Below are positions 8,806 to 18,008 of a stretch of 64,000 nt of DNA, piece by piece. The stretch lies in NCBI GenBank assembly GCA_021732405.1, contig JAKFVB010000036.1, positions 1 to 64,000 on the forward strand. The letters are read 5' to 3'. Position 1 is the stretch's first letter, and every line of letters starts with the position of its first letter. A program made the translations under genes and the position numbers. This stretch comes from Methylotenera sp. GTDB lineage: Bacteria > Pseudomonadota > Gammaproteobacteria > Burkholderiales > Methylophilaceae. Under the pieces are notes generated by a model. The model saw only the letters and a program-made list of their open reading frames with translations, did no database searches and had not been told where the DNA came from.

Positions 8806-10179
8806 GTGAATTCCAATTATCCGCAAGACGATACCTTAAGCCTGCTTAAAGCAGGCCAGTTACAAGGCAGTACCCACCTTAAACTTCAGTGTGGCTTGAC
8901 CGAATTTCCAGCAGAAATCTTTACGCTAGCCGATACATTAGAAATACTGGATTTATCTGGCAACGCACTAAGCTCATTACCAGACGATATTGATAAACTG
9001 CATAAGTTACGGATTTTATTCTGCTCATCTAATCAATTTACGCATTTACCAGAGGCATTGGGTAAGTGCCACAGCTTAAGCATGATTGGTTTCAAGGCTA
9101 ATCAAATCAGCCATATTGCTGAAAACGCAATCCCCACGCAGGCCTTGCGCTGGTTAATCTTAACGGATAACGCGCTCAGTAGATTGCCCGATGCTATTGG
9201 CGATTGCCAGCATATGCAAAAACTGATGTTGGCAGGCAACCGGTTAAAAGAGTTGCCAGAAACGCTAGCAAACTGCAAAAAACTTGAGTTACTGAGAATC
9301 TCCGCCAACCAGTTGCAATCGCTACCTGAATGGCTATTTAGCTTACCTAAATTAAGTTGGCTGGCTTATGCAGGCAACCCATTTAGTGATGCCATTGAAA
9401 ACAAACTAATCGCAAAACAGGCTGTTACCCAGATTGATTGGGCAAGTTTACAGCTACAGCAACAACTAGGCGAAGGCGCTTCTGGTTTGATTTACAAGGC
9501 TCTTTGGCAAAAAGATGCACTTACAAACAAAGCGATTGCAGTCAAAATGTTTAAAGCCGATTTAACCAGTGATGGCCTGCCGCGCTGCGAAGTGCATGCT
9601 ACTGCTCTTGCTGGTCAGCACCCTAACTTGTTGGGCTTAGAGGGCATTATTAGCCAGCATCCCGAAGGTGCACAAGGCATGGCGATGCCGTTAATGAATA
9701 GTGATTTAACGGTGCTTGCAGACCCACCCAGCTTTGAATCCTGCAGCCGCGATGTTTATGCCGCCAGTACCAAATTTAGCCTGGGAAACGTATTAACTAT
9801 CGCGCACAGCATAGCCTATGTAGTTTCTCACTTGCATGTGCAAGGCATTACGCATGGCGATTTGTATGCGCACAATATACTCAGCAATAGCAATGATGAA
9901 GTTATATTAAGCGATTTTGGCGGAGCATCGTTTTTGCCTATAGATAATCTTGCTCAATCGTTTAGCCTGCAAAGAATTGAATCGCATGCTTTTGGGTGTT
10001 TGCTAGAAGAATTATTAACGCGTTGTGATGCTCACAATATAACAACTCAGGCATTATGGGCAATTCAGGCAGAATGCGCGCAAGCAAATAATACTAAAAG
10101 ACCTTTATTTAATGCAATTGAAGACAAATTAAATAGGCTAAGGCAAACATACTCTGCGCAAAGTACTATAAGCGTTTAA
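8806..10179 (+). CDS. Leucine-rich repeat protein fused to a Ser/Thr kinase-like domain
   Basis: The 457-residue fusion starts at GTG, 24 bases after the zf-CHCC gene. Residues about 25-195 hold seven or so leucine-rich repeats of the LxxLxLxxNxLxxLP type. Residues about 218-445 form a protein-kinase domain with a glycine-rich loop GEGASG (222-227), the ATP-binding lysine K247 in AVKMFK, catalytic loop HGDLYAHN (350-357; G in place of the usual R of HRD) and a DFG triad at 370-372. The key catalytic residues are therefore present and activity is plausible. No signal peptide or membrane segment is seen, so a cytosolic role is inferred. The C-terminal codons overlap convergent murI by 14 bases. 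The substrate is unknown. Confidence 0.9.
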   Translation: MNSNYPQDDTLSLLKAGQLQGSTHLKLQCGLTEFPAEIFTLADTLEILDLSGNALSSLPDDIDKLHKLRILFCSSNQFTHLPEALGKCHSLSMIGFKANQISHIAENAIPTQALRWLILTDNALSRLPDAIGDCQHMQKLMLAGNRLKELPETLANCKKLELLRISANQLQSLPEWLFSLPKLSWLAYAGNPFSDAIENKLIAKQAVTQIDWASLQLQQQLGEGASGLIYKALWQKDALTNKAIAVKMFKADLTSDGLPRCEVHATALAGQHPNLLGLEGIISQHPEGAQGMAMPLMNSDLTVLADPPSFESCSRDVYAASTKFSLGNVLTIAHSIAYVVSHLHVQGITHGDLYAHNILSNSNDEVILSDFGGASFLPIDNLAQSFSLQRIESHAFGCLLEELLTRCDAHNITTQALWAIQAECAQANNTKRPLFNAIEDKLNRLRQTYSAQSTISV

Positions 10180-11002
10180 CTTCGGCTGACTGACCCCACA
10201 ATTGGCTAATCACCTGCTTTGCATTTTCTGCATTACTATTCGTATAAAAAACAAGGTTTGCCGCTTTTTGTGATTCAGACAACAAACCCAGTTCTTGCAA
10301 GCGTTTTTGCAAATACTTAGCCACCGCCGCACCAGTATCAATCAGTGCAACTTCTTTACCCACTGCCTGCTCAATCAAAGGGCGCACGAATGGGTAATGC
10401 GTACAGCCTAAAACGATTGTATCTGCACCTTCATTTAATAGCGGTTTGCAGTACTGCTGAATCAATTTTAGGGTGTTTTCATGTGTTAACTCGCCGCGCT
10501 CAATGCACTCTACTAGGCCTACGCAGGCTTGCGTCACTACTTCTACATTACGACCATATGTTTCCAACAAAGCAGCGAACTGCGCACTTTTAAGCGTACC
10601 CACGGTTGCTAGCACGCCGATAATGCCGTTTTTAGTCGCGGCGGCGGCAGGCTTTACCGCTGGTTCCATGCCTATGATTGGAATATTAAAGCTGGGTAAA
10701 TCATATTTTGCACGCATGGCATCAATCGCCGCTGCAGTGGCCGTGTTGCAAGCCACCACTAAGGCCTTGGCGTTTTTTGCAATCAAGAAATCGGCAATCT
10801 CACAACAACGCGCTGTGATTTCGGCTGGGGTTCTGCCACCATAAGGCGCGTATTTGCTATCAGCCACATAGAGCAAATTTTCATGTGGTAGTAGTGCATG
10901 GATGTGCTTTAACACGCTAATGCCGCCAACGCCAGAATCAAACACGCCGATGGGGCTATTACGACTTAAAATTGACTGCTTATTCAATGAAAGTGAAGTC
11001 AT
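10166..11002 (-). CDS. murI: Glutamate racemase
   Basis: Makes D-glutamate for peptidoglycan by cofactor-independent racemisation. The 278-residue protein has the N-terminal GVFDSGVGG motif (D22 region) and the two catalytic cysteines, C85 in VVACNTA and C200 in VLGCTHYPF. Length fits the family. It is transcribed away from the cobalamin adenosyltransferase gene (49 bases between starts), and its 3' end overlaps the end of the convergent LRR-kinase gene. Confidence 0.96.
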   Translation of the reverse strand: MTSLSLNKQSILSRNSPIGVFDSGVGGISVLKHIHALLPHENLLYVADSKYAPYGGRTPAEITARCCEIADFLIAKNAKALVVACNTATAAAIDAMRAKYDLPSFNIPIIGMEPAVKPAAAATKNGIIGVLATVGTLKSAQFAALLETYGRNVEVVTQACVGLVECIERGELTHENTLKLIQQYCKPLLNEGADTIVLGCTHYPFVRPLIEQAVGKEVALIDTGAAVAKYLQKRLQELGLLSESQKAANLVFYTNSNAENAKQVISQLWGQSAEVKRL

Positions 11003-11051
11003 CGAAATACGATTGGATGATTTATAATGCTTGAATTATATAGGATTTTAA

Positions 11052-11603
11052 ATGGCAAATAGGCTTAGCAAAATTTACACGCGCACAGGCGATATGGGTA
11101 CTACAGGCTTGGGCGATGGCACACGCGTAGCAAAAGATAGTTTGCGTGTCGTAGCGATGGGCGATGTAGATGAGCTAAATTCTGTGCTTGGTTTATTATT
11201 GACAGAACCTGTATCTGCCAAAATTCGCGATTGCTTAACGCGTGTGCAGCATGATTTGTTTGATATGGGCGGCGAAATTTGCATGCCAGGCTATGACTTA
11301 ATTAAGCCTGAACGTGTGAAAGCCTTAGAAACAATTTTAGATGAGTGGAATGATAATTTACCACCATTAAAAGAGTTTATTTTGCCAGGTGGTAGCCGTG
11401 CTGCAGCTTATTGCCATTTAGCTAGAACCGTTTGCAGGCGTGCTGAGCGGCAAATGCATACCTTGAACGCACAAGAAAAAATCACTGAAATATCTTTACA
11501 ATATATTAATCGGCTATCTGATTTATTATTTGTGTTGTGCCGCGTTTTAAATGTAGAAGCTGGCATGCCTGATGTGCTGTGGAAAAATGAGTTTAAGAAA
11601 TAA
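11052..11603 (+). CDS. Cob(I)yrinic acid a,c-diamide / cob(I)alamin adenosyltransferase (PduO/MMAB type)
   Basis: Adenosylates cob(I)alamin from ATP to make coenzyme B12. The 183-residue protein shows the PduO-type N-terminal ATP-binding signature YTRTGDMGTTGLGDG, the VDELNS motif (D41-E42 region) and the RTVCRRAERQ helix. It begins 49 bases from divergent murI and ends 5 bases before pcnB. No other cobalamin gene is in the window, so whether it serves salvage or de novo synthesis cannot be judged here. Confidence 0.93.
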   Translation: MANRLSKIYTRTGDMGTTGLGDGTRVAKDSLRVVAMGDVDELNSVLGLLLTEPVSAKIRDCLTRVQHDLFDMGGEICMPGYDLIKPERVKALETILDEWNDNLPPLKEFILPGGSRAAAYCHLARTVCRRAERQMHTLNAQEKITEISLQYINRLSDLLFVLCRVLNVEAGMPDVLWKNEFKK

Positions 11604-11608
11604 TCAAT

Positions 11609-13024
11609 ATGATTAAAAGATTCCTGCAAAAAGTTTTTAGCAAAAGAACCAAAGCCACGGTTTCCATCAACCAAGCCGACAGCATTGATACCAGCATGGC
11701 TAAAAAAATCTTGGCCAAAACGCATAAAATTGATAAAAGCTTAATCAGCCAAGCGGCGCTAAAAACCTGCGATGGCTTGCAAAAAGCAGGTTTTGAAGCC
11801 TTTATTGTAGGTGGTGCAGTGCGCGATTTACTGCTGAATTACAAGCCGAAAGATTTTGATATTGCGACCAATGCCACACCAGAAGAAGTCAACCGCGTAT
11901 TCCGTCGTTCACGTATTATTGGCCGCCGTTTTCGTTTGGTGCATGTGTTATGGGGGCAAGAGACGATTGAGGTATCGACATTCCGCGGCCATCATGACGC
12001 TGTTTCTTTAGCTTCTGGCGGTGCTCAAGCCGCCAGGGAAGGTGATGCCAAAACCAACGACAGCGGCCGCATTATCCGCGACAATATTTTTGGTAGCGTT
12101 GAAGAAGATGCCGCGCGCCGCGACTTTACAGCTAATGCTTTGTATTACAACCCTGCCAATGAAGATGTCTTGGATTTTCACAACGGCGTAGCCGATATTA
12201 AAGCCAATCTATTGCGCATGATTGGCGACCCGCTGACGCGCTACCAAGAAGACCCTGTACGCATGTTGCGTGCTGTACGCTTATCGGCAAAATTGGGCTT
12301 AAAAATCGATGCAGCCACTCAAGCGCCTATCGCCAAGAACGCAGATTTGCTACAAGACGTGCCGCCTAGCCGTTTATTTGATGAGATGCTAAAGCTGTTT
12401 TTGTCAGGCCATGCCATTGAAAGTGTGAATACCTTGCGCGCACAGCATTTGCATCATGGATTACTGCCGATGCTGGATGTAGTGCTAGAGCAGCCAATGG
12501 GCGAACGTTTTGTGATGCTTGCCCTTAAGAATACCGATGACCGCATTCTGGCGGGAAAATCGGCTAATCCCAGCTTTTTATTCGCCTGTTTGCTGTGGCA
12601 TGAAGTGCTAGCCGCTTGGCAAATTTATCAAGACAAAGGTGAAAGCTTTATCCCAGCGCTGCATATGGCGATGAATGAGGTGATTGCCACGCAAGCGGAA
12701 AAACTGGCGATTCATAATCGGCATACTGCCACCATGAAAGAGATTTGGGGTTTACAACCGCGCTTTGAGCAGCGCGCTGGCAAACGTCCTTTTGGTATTT
12801 TAGAGCATCCGCGCTACCGCGCTGGCTATGATTTTTTACTATTACGCTGTGACTCTGGCGAAATGGATGCTGATTTGGGTACTTGGTGGACCACCTTTGC
12901 AGAAGCCAAACCAGATGAACGCACTAGCATGCTGCTACCAGACACCGCACCAAAAAAGCGCCGCAAACGTAGCCGCAAAAAACCATTGGCTAGTGATAAA
13001 ACAATATTGGGATCCATTGAATAA
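11609..13024 (+). CDS. pcnB: Poly(A) polymerase I
   Basis: Adds 3' poly(A) tails that mark RNAs for decay. The 471-residue protein belongs to the class II nucleotidyltransferase family: GGAVRDLLL at about 68-76, catalytic aspartates D82 and D84 in KDFDIAT, and the RRDFTANALYYNP and DPVRMLRAVR motifs that separate the family from simple guesses. The tail PKKRRKRSRKKP is strongly basic, typical of PcnB and likely RNA-binding. The stop overlaps the folK start (TAATG), a frequent pcnB-folK arrangement. The 5-base gap from the upstream gene suggests one transcript. Confidence 0.93.
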   Translation: MIKRFLQKVFSKRTKATVSINQADSIDTSMAKKILAKTHKIDKSLISQAALKTCDGLQKAGFEAFIVGGAVRDLLLNYKPKDFDIATNATPEEVNRVFRRSRIIGRRFRLVHVLWGQETIEVSTFRGHHDAVSLASGGAQAAREGDAKTNDSGRIIRDNIFGSVEEDAARRDFTANALYYNPANEDVLDFHNGVADIKANLLRMIGDPLTRYQEDPVRMLRAVRLSAKLGLKIDAATQAPIAKNADLLQDVPPSRLFDEMLKLFLSGHAIESVNTLRAQHLHHGLLPMLDVVLEQPMGERFVMLALKNTDDRILAGKSANPSFLFACLLWHEVLAAWQIYQDKGESFIPALHMAMNEVIATQAEKLAIHNRHTATMKEIWGLQPRFEQRAGKRPFGILEHPRYRAGYDFLLLRCDSGEMDADLGTWWTTFAEAKPDERTSMLLPDTAPKKRRKRSRKKPLASDKTILGSIE

Positions 13025-13551
13025 TGCCAGCAATGTACGAACACACTGCCTACATTGCACTGGGCAGCAATTTGCAAGACCCTGTTTTACAAGTAAATAA
13101 TGCATTTGATCGCTTAGATAAGCTGCCTAAAACCAATGTAATCAAAACTTCCAGCTTATATTTAACAGAGCCTTTGGGTTATGACCCTGAGCAATTAAAG
13201 TCGATACCTGAATTTATTAATGCAGTCGCTGAGGTGAGTACTGATTTAAGTCCAACAGAATTGTTAGATGCCATATTGGGCATTGAAAATGAAGCCGGAC
13301 GCGAACGCCCCTATGCTAATGCGCCACGCGTGTTAGATTGCGATTTATTGCTTTATGATGATGTTGTGATGCGTACCGAAAAACTAACACTGCCGCACCC
13401 GCGAATGCATTTGCGCAGTTTTGTATTACTGCCCTTGGCTGAAATTGCACCCAAATTAACGCTACCAAGCCTAACACTTCGCGATGGTGGCAATATTGTA
13501 GAATTAGTCCAAACTTACTTAAATCAAGGCATTAAGAAATTAGACATCTAG
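13024..13551 (+). CDS. folK: 2-amino-4-hydroxy-6-hydroxymethyldihydropteridine pyrophosphokinase
   Basis: Transfers pyrophosphate from ATP to hydroxymethyldihydropterin in folate synthesis. The 175-residue protein has AYIALGSNLQDP at the N terminus and the HPPK signature around PRVLDCDLLLYDD, with magnesium ligands D105 and D107. The start is drawn at the ATG overlapping the pcnB stop; a second ATG three codons later (MYEHTAYIALG) is equally possible. The next gene starts at the base after the stop codon. Confidence 0.94.
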   Translation: MPAMYEHTAYIALGSNLQDPVLQVNNAFDRLDKLPKTNVIKTSSLYLTEPLGYDPEQLKSIPEFINAVAEVSTDLSPTELLDAILGIENEAGRERPYANAPRVLDCDLLLYDDVVMRTEKLTLPHPRMHLRSFVLLPLAEIAPKLTLPSLTLRDGGNIVELVQTYLNQGIKKLDI

Positions 13552-14199
13552 ATGAGTATCTTTAATAAATATCCATATATAGTCGTTGAAGGCCCAATTG
13601 GCAGTGGGAAAACCACACTAGCCAGATTGTTAGCAGACAAATTTTCGGTGCAATTACTCAGTGAAAAGGCTGAAGCAAACCCGTTTTTACCGCGTTTTTA
13701 TCAGGATGCGCAGCGTTACGCATTGCCAACCCAGCTTTTTTTCCTGTTTCAACGCTCGCGCCAGATTGCGGATATGACGCAGCGCGATTTGTTTTCTGCG
13801 CCCACCGTTGCAGATTTTTTCTTGGAAAAAGATCCGCTATTTGCAAGGCTGAATTTGGATGATGAAGAGTATGCTTTGTATCACCAAATTTACACGCACT
13901 TGCAATTAAAATCGCCAAAGCCAGATTTGGTGATTTACCTGCAAACCCCAATTGACGAACTTGCAGAGCGTATTGAAGAGCGTAATATCAGCTATGAGCA
14001 AGAAATTCCACGAGAGTATATTGAGCGCCTAGCGGATGCTTACAGTGAGTTTTTTCACACTTATGATGCGTCACCTGTTTTGATAGTCAATAACGAAAAA
14101 CTCAATATAATCAAAGATGAAAGCGCTCTTAATTTGCTGGTAGACAGGATCTTGCAAATCAAAAGTAGCCGCGAATACTTCAATCCCAACTTTGATTAA
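13552..14199 (+). CDS. Deoxynucleoside kinase (deoxyadenosine/deoxyguanosine kinase family)
   Basis: Phosphorylates a deoxynucleoside for salvage. The 215-residue protein has the P-loop GPIGSGKT (14-21). It also shows the thymidine kinase/dNK-family features SRQIADM, YLQTPIDELAERI and a lid segment ERNISYEQEIP. The frequent genomic order pcnB-folK-dNK-panB-panC in this class of bacteria fits the context. Substrate preference (dA/dG versus others) cannot be read with certainty from the sequence. Confidence 0.9.
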   Translation: MSIFNKYPYIVVEGPIGSGKTTLARLLADKFSVQLLSEKAEANPFLPRFYQDAQRYALPTQLFFLFQRSRQIADMTQRDLFSAPTVADFFLEKDPLFARLNLDDEEYALYHQIYTHLQLKSPKPDLVIYLQTPIDELAERIEERNISYEQEIPREYIERLADAYSEFFHTYDASPVLIVNNEKLNIIKDESALNLLVDRILQIKSSREYFNPNFD

Positions 14200-14271
14200 G
14201 CTACTATCGCTTTAAAGCAAGGCCCATATGGGCTATTGTTTCATGCTGGTGTAAGGTGGATTATTGATTGT

Positions 14272-14817
14272 ATGCTATTTTATAGCCAATCATTAGGTAG
14301 CAAGTTGAAACAATTCGTCATTACTGTGAGTTTATTTTTGGTGTCGAACTTGGCTACCGCTAATCTCTTGCAACACAGCATTTCGCATGCTGTTGAACAC
14401 AAAAGCATCGTTGCTACTACACTTAAGTATGTTAACCCCCAAACAGTTAGCAACTTGGCAGATTTGTATCTTGACAATGAAAAGCTGTCTAAAATTGAAG
14501 TGGTGTATTCAAAACTATTTGAGTATTCATCACATATTAACCAAACAAGTGATCACGATGGGTTAAGGATATTTTGGAATCATGCGCTGATTAGCACGGC
14601 AATTGATGCAGCTACATCTCAAAAAGATCGGGCTAGCGCACACCTTGACAGCCGTCACGACATCTTGAAATTTGTGGCCAATAGCTTTAACGACAATTAT
14701 GTTAGCGATTTAGATAATACAGATACACATATTAATGAAGTGCCTTTACCCGCCGCTATTTGGTTATTTTCATCTGCCTTGATGTTATTCGCCTTTGCGC
14801 GCCGCAGCTCCATTTAA
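14272..14817 (+). CDS. Secreted protein with VPLPA-CTERM sorting signal
   Basis: Hypothetical 181-residue protein with a clear bipartite targeting architecture. The N-terminal signal peptide (KLKQFVITVSLFLVSNLATA) ends near residue 31. The C-terminal tail reads VPLPAAIWLFSSALMLFAFARRSS: a VPLPA motif, a membrane helix, then an Arg cluster. That is the TIGR-type exosortase recognition signal. The mature middle is polar with no domain I recognise. The start at 14272 is chosen because it places the signal peptide at the N terminus; an in-frame ATG at 14236 is also possible. A GCCCATATGGGC palindrome at about 14221-14235 may end the dNK transcript. No exosortase gene is in the window. Confidence 0.75.
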   Translation: MLFYSQSLGSKLKQFVITVSLFLVSNLATANLLQHSISHAVEHKSIVATTLKYVNPQTVSNLADLYLDNEKLSKIEVVYSKLFEYSSHINQTSDHDGLRIFWNHALISTAIDAATSQKDRASAHLDSRHDILKFVANSFNDNYVSDLDNTDTHINEVPLPAAIWLFSSALMLFAFARRSSI

Positions 14818-14930
14818 AATTTAACGTATTTGCAACTCCCGTTTGTTGGCCCTTGTGTTAGAAGTGTCTCAGCCTCCCCATTTTCAGGATTACTGACAAT
14901 ATCAAAACAATTTCATTGTAAAATGTTGAT

Positions 14931-15743
14931 ATGTTGCTATCTCAATTAAATCAAAAAGTAAAAGCTGGTGAAAAACTCGCCATGCTAACCTGTTATGACG
15001 CCACTTTTGCCAAACTGATGGAAGAAGTAAAAGTCGATATTTTATTAGTCGGTGACTCATTAGGCATGGTGCTGCATGGCGCAGAAAATACGCTTAACGT
15101 CAGTATGCATCATATGACTTACCACACCAAAAGCGTGGCTGCAGGTGCGCCAAATACCTTTATTATTGCCGATATGCCGCTGGGTAGTTATGAGCATGAC
15201 GCAGAAGCTGCTTACAAAAATGCAGAGTGGCTAATCAAATCGGGCGCGCACATGGTGAAGTTTGAAGGCGGCGGCGACAAGGCCAATACTGCACAATACT
15301 TGATAGAGCGCGGCATTCCAGTCTGTGCGCATTTGGGTTTTACACCTCAGTCGGTCAACCAGCTTGGTGGCTATAAAATTCAGGGCAAAACCGCTGAAGG
15401 GGCTGCAAAAATCATGCAAGATGCCAAAGCAATGGCAAACGCTGGTGTCAGCTTTATCTTGCTGGAAATGGTACCCGCCAGCTTAGCCAAGAATATCACC
15501 GAAAGTCTAAATGTACCCACGATTGGCATTGGTGCTGGCGTGGATTGCAGTGGGCAAGTGCTTGTTCTGCAAGATTTGTTAGGTATTTACACTGGACCCA
15601 GCACTAAAAAACCTGCCGAATTCAAATCCCCACGTTTTGTGCGTAATTTTTTAAAAGATACTAATAGCGTGCAAAATGCAGTCGCTGCTTATGTTATTGC
15701 CGTTAAAAACAAAACGTTTCCAGCCCTAGAGCATAGTTATTAA
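14931..15743 (+). CDS. panB: 3-methyl-2-oxobutanoate hydroxymethyltransferase
   Basis: First committed step to pantoate: transfers hydroxymethyl from methylene-THF to 2-ketoisovalerate. The 270-residue protein has the family hallmarks MLTCYDATFAKLME, VGDSLGMVLHG, GAHMVKFEGG and CAHLGFTPQSV, and matches the usual length of about 265. It starts 16 bases before panC's start is reached (the gap after its stop is 16 bases), so panBC are co-transcribed. The 113 bases upstream contain AT-rich sequence with a possible promoter ending in TGTAAAAT, not convincing enough to list. Confidence 0.97.
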   Translation: MLLSQLNQKVKAGEKLAMLTCYDATFAKLMEEVKVDILLVGDSLGMVLHGAENTLNVSMHHMTYHTKSVAAGAPNTFIIADMPLGSYEHDAEAAYKNAEWLIKSGAHMVKFEGGGDKANTAQYLIERGIPVCAHLGFTPQSVNQLGGYKIQGKTAEGAAKIMQDAKAMANAGVSFILLEMVPASLAKNITESLNVPTIGIGAGVDCSGQVLVLQDLLGIYTGPSTKKPAEFKSPRFVRNFLKDTNSVQNAVAAYVIAVKNKTFPALEHSY

Positions 15744-15759
15744 CGCTCTATAATCTCGA

Positions 15760-16623
15760 ATGATGCAAATAATTAGTACTGTTGCCGAATTAAGACTAGC
15801 GCTTAATAATAAATCCAATACAGGCTTTGTGCCTACTATGGGCAATCTGCATGCTGGGCATATTCACTTAGTGAATCTTGCTAAACAGCATTCTGATTGC
15901 GTAGTAGTGAGTATTTTTGTTAATCCCCTGCAATTTGGCGTGAATGAAGATTTGGCCAATTATCCGCGTACCTTAGAAGCTGATTGTGAAAAACTGAAAG
16001 CGGCAGGTTGCGATATTGTATTTACGGCGACTGTGCGTGAGATGTATCCGCAAATGACGCAAACGGCGGAAGGCACTCAACTTAACCAAAGCATGACGAT
16101 TCAACCGCCCGATATTGCAAACGATTTATGTGGTGCCAGCCGCCCTGGCCATTTTGCAGGTGTGGCTACGGTGGTGGCTAAACTCTTTAATATTGTGCAT
16201 CCTCAAACGGCTTTTTTTGGTAAAAAAGATTTTCAGCAATTGTTTATTATTCGCGAATTAGTTAAACAGCTGAACTACCCTATTCAAATCATAGCGGGCG
16301 AAACTGTACGTGAAACAAGTGGCTTGGCATTAAGCTCGCGAAACGGTTATTTATCCGATGCCAAAAAGCAACAGGCGGCGCAACTTAACCAAGCCTTGCA
16401 AACTATTGCACAAGCGATTCAAGCGCAAAATTTTGAATTTGATTCACTAGAAAATGCCGCCAAAACCAAACTAAACGCGGCTGGATGGCAAGTTGATTAT
16501 GTCACTGTGCGCTCTGCACTCAGCTTACTGCCTGCAACTCCGGCAGATAGGCATTTGGTGATACTGGCTGCTGCAAAAATCGGCAACACGCGTTTAATTG
16601 ATAATATTGAATTATCGCTTTAA
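15760..16623 (+). CDS. panC: Pantothenate synthetase
   Basis: Condenses pantoate with beta-alanine using ATP. The 287-residue protein starts MMQIISTVAELR. The nucleotidyltransferase HIGH-like motif is seen in PTMGNLHAGHIHLV and the KMSKS-like motif in TSGLALSSRNGYLS. It follows panB by 16 bases and completes the two-gene panBC transcript. panD, which supplies beta-alanine, comes next but has its own promoter in the 88-base gap. Confidence 0.97.
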   Translation: MMQIISTVAELRLALNNKSNTGFVPTMGNLHAGHIHLVNLAKQHSDCVVVSIFVNPLQFGVNEDLANYPRTLEADCEKLKAAGCDIVFTATVREMYPQMTQTAEGTQLNQSMTIQPPDIANDLCGASRPGHFAGVATVVAKLFNIVHPQTAFFGKKDFQQLFIIRELVKQLNYPIQIIAGETVRETSGLALSSRNGYLSDAKKQQAAQLNQALQTIAQAIQAQNFEFDSLENAAKTKLNAAGWQVDYVTVRSALSLLPATPADRHLVILAAAKIGNTRLIDNIELSL

Positions 16624-16653
16624 CGATTTAAGGCGCTAAAAATACAAACATTT

Positions 16654-16682
16654 TTGCGATAAGTATTTGAAAAGACTATAAT
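16654..16682 (+). promoter_or_regulatory. Sigma-70 promoter for panD-rsfS-rlmH
   Basis: A -35 box TTGCGA (16654-16659), a 17-base spacer and a consensus -10 TATAAT (16677-16682). A transcript would start near 16689, just ahead of the GGAG ribosome-binding site at 16696-16699 and the panD ATG at 16712. Confidence 0.8.
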
Positions 16683-16711
16683 ACGCGTCCTTTTTGGAGA
16701 AACACCCATCC

Positions 16712-17092
16712 ATGCAAAGAACCATGCTTAAATCAAAACTGCATCGCGTGCATGTAACTCACAGTGAGTTGCATTATGAAGGCAGTTGTGCGATTGATGA
16801 GGCGCTATTAGAAGCCGCCGATATAAAAGAATACGAGCAAATCAATATTTACAACGTCACCAATGGCGAACGTTTTAGCACCTATGCAATTCGTGCTGAA
16901 CGCCATTCAGGCATTATTTCGGTGAATGGCGCTGCTGCGCACAAAGCACATCCCAAAGATATTATTATTATCGCCAGTTATGCACATTACACAGCGGCCG
17001 AGTTGCAGCAGTATGTGCCACAACTGGTCTATGTTGACAGCAATAACCGTATTTCAAATCAATCAAACGCAATCCCAGCACAGGCGGCATAA
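16712..17092 (+). CDS. panD: Aspartate 1-decarboxylase proenzyme
   Basis: Decarboxylates aspartate to beta-alanine for pantothenate. The ATG at 16712 gives 126 residues starting [20 protein letters not shown], the normal start of the family. An upstream in-frame TTG at 16694 overlaps the ribosome-binding site GGAG and is rejected. Self-cleavage between G24 and S25 in YEGSCAID creates the pyruvoyl group. The stop overlaps the start of rsfS by one base. Confidence 0.96.
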   Translation: MQRTMLKSKLHRVHVTHSELHYEGSCAIDEALLEAADIKEYEQINIYNVTNGERFSTYAIRAERHSGIISVNGAAAHKAHPKDIIIIASYAHYTAAELQQYVPQLVYVDSNNRISNQSNAIPAQAA

Positions 17093-17466
17093 TGACAGTA
17101 GAAACAGAAGCAAATTACCTTGACGCCATGAAATTGGCGGTGATTGATGCACTTGAAGATATTAAAGGCTTTGATATTGCGGTGATGGATGTACGTAAAC
17201 TCACCAATATGACCAGCTATATGATTGTTGCCAGCGCAACTTCAAGCCGCCAAGCAAAAGCCATGGGCGATAATGTACGCGAAAAGCTAAAAGAAAAAGG
17301 CTATTCAATTCGCGGTACTGAAGGCGAAAAAGATGGCGAATGGGTATTGGTCGATTTAAACGATATTGTTGTGCATATTATGATTCCAACCACACGCGCT
17401 TATTATAATTTAGAGCAATTGTGGGGCGATGCAGAAGCACGCCGCGGCCATATCAAAACCGCTTAA
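17092..17466 (+). CDS. rsfS: Ribosomal silencing factor RsfS
   Basis: Binds uL14 on the 50S subunit and blocks subunit joining in starvation. The 124-residue protein shows the family stretch VRKLTNMTSYMIVASATSSRQAKAM and ends with the WVLVDLNDIVVHIM…YYNLEQLWGDA block. The ATG overlaps the panD stop. It is followed after 40 bases by rlmH, the near-universal rsfS-rlmH pair. Confidence 0.95.
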   Translation: MTVETEANYLDAMKLAVIDALEDIKGFDIAVMDVRKLTNMTSYMIVASATSSRQAKAMGDNVREKLKEKGYSIRGTEGEKDGEWVLVDLNDIVVHIMIPTTRAYYNLEQLWGDAEARRGHIKTA

Positions 17467-17506
17467 ATATCTATTTTTAACCGTTAAAACTGGTTAACTT
17501 AACGCT

Positions 17507-17986
17507 TTGAAACTGCGTATTATTTCAGTTGGTCACAAAATGCCTGGCTGGGTAGAAACCGCCTGCAACGAATACACTAAGCGCATGCCGCGCGAAGCCG
17601 TTGTTGAGATTGTCGAAATCAAACCCGAAAAGCGAGCAGCTGGTAACAGCACCGAAAACATCCAATTAATTGAAGCCAAACGTATCCTAGACGCTGTTGG
17701 CCGTGATTATTTGATTGCTTTAGATGAACGTGGCAGCGAAGTCACTACTTTACAGCTCGCTGAGCGATTTTCATCTTGGTTGGCTGGTAGCACAACAAAT
17801 GGTAGAGATGTTGCGCTTGTTATTGGCGGCGCAGATGGTTTGCATAATTCGGTTAAACAAAAAGCAGATTGGCTATGCAGCCTATCCAAACTCACCTTAC
17901 CACATGCAATGGTACGCATCCTGCTAACGGAGCAGTTGTATCGTGCCTATTCTGTTACACAAAATCACCCTTACCACCGCGAATAA
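17507..17986 (+). CDS. rlmH: 23S rRNA (pseudouridine1915-N3)-methyltransferase RlmH
   Basis: SPOUT-family methyltransferase that modifies pseudouridine 1915 in helix 69. The 159-residue protein starts at TTG (MKLRIISVGHKMPGWV); no ATG fits the conserved N terminus, so the rare start is well supported. The SAM-binding knot region shows LIALDERG, FVIGGADG-like VIGGADGL and the C-terminal LPHAMVRILLTEQLYRAY…HPYHRE signature. It closes the panD-rsfS-rlmH transcript. Confidence 0.95.
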   Translation: MKLRIISVGHKMPGWVETACNEYTKRMPREAVVEIVEIKPEKRAAGNSTENIQLIEAKRILDAVGRDYLIALDERGSEVTTLQLAERFSSWLAGSTTNGRDVALVIGGADGLHNSVKQKADWLCSLSKLTLPHAMVRILLTEQLYRAYSVTQNHPYHRE

Positions 17987-18008
17987 TCGTTCATTAATCA
18001 TTGGCACG

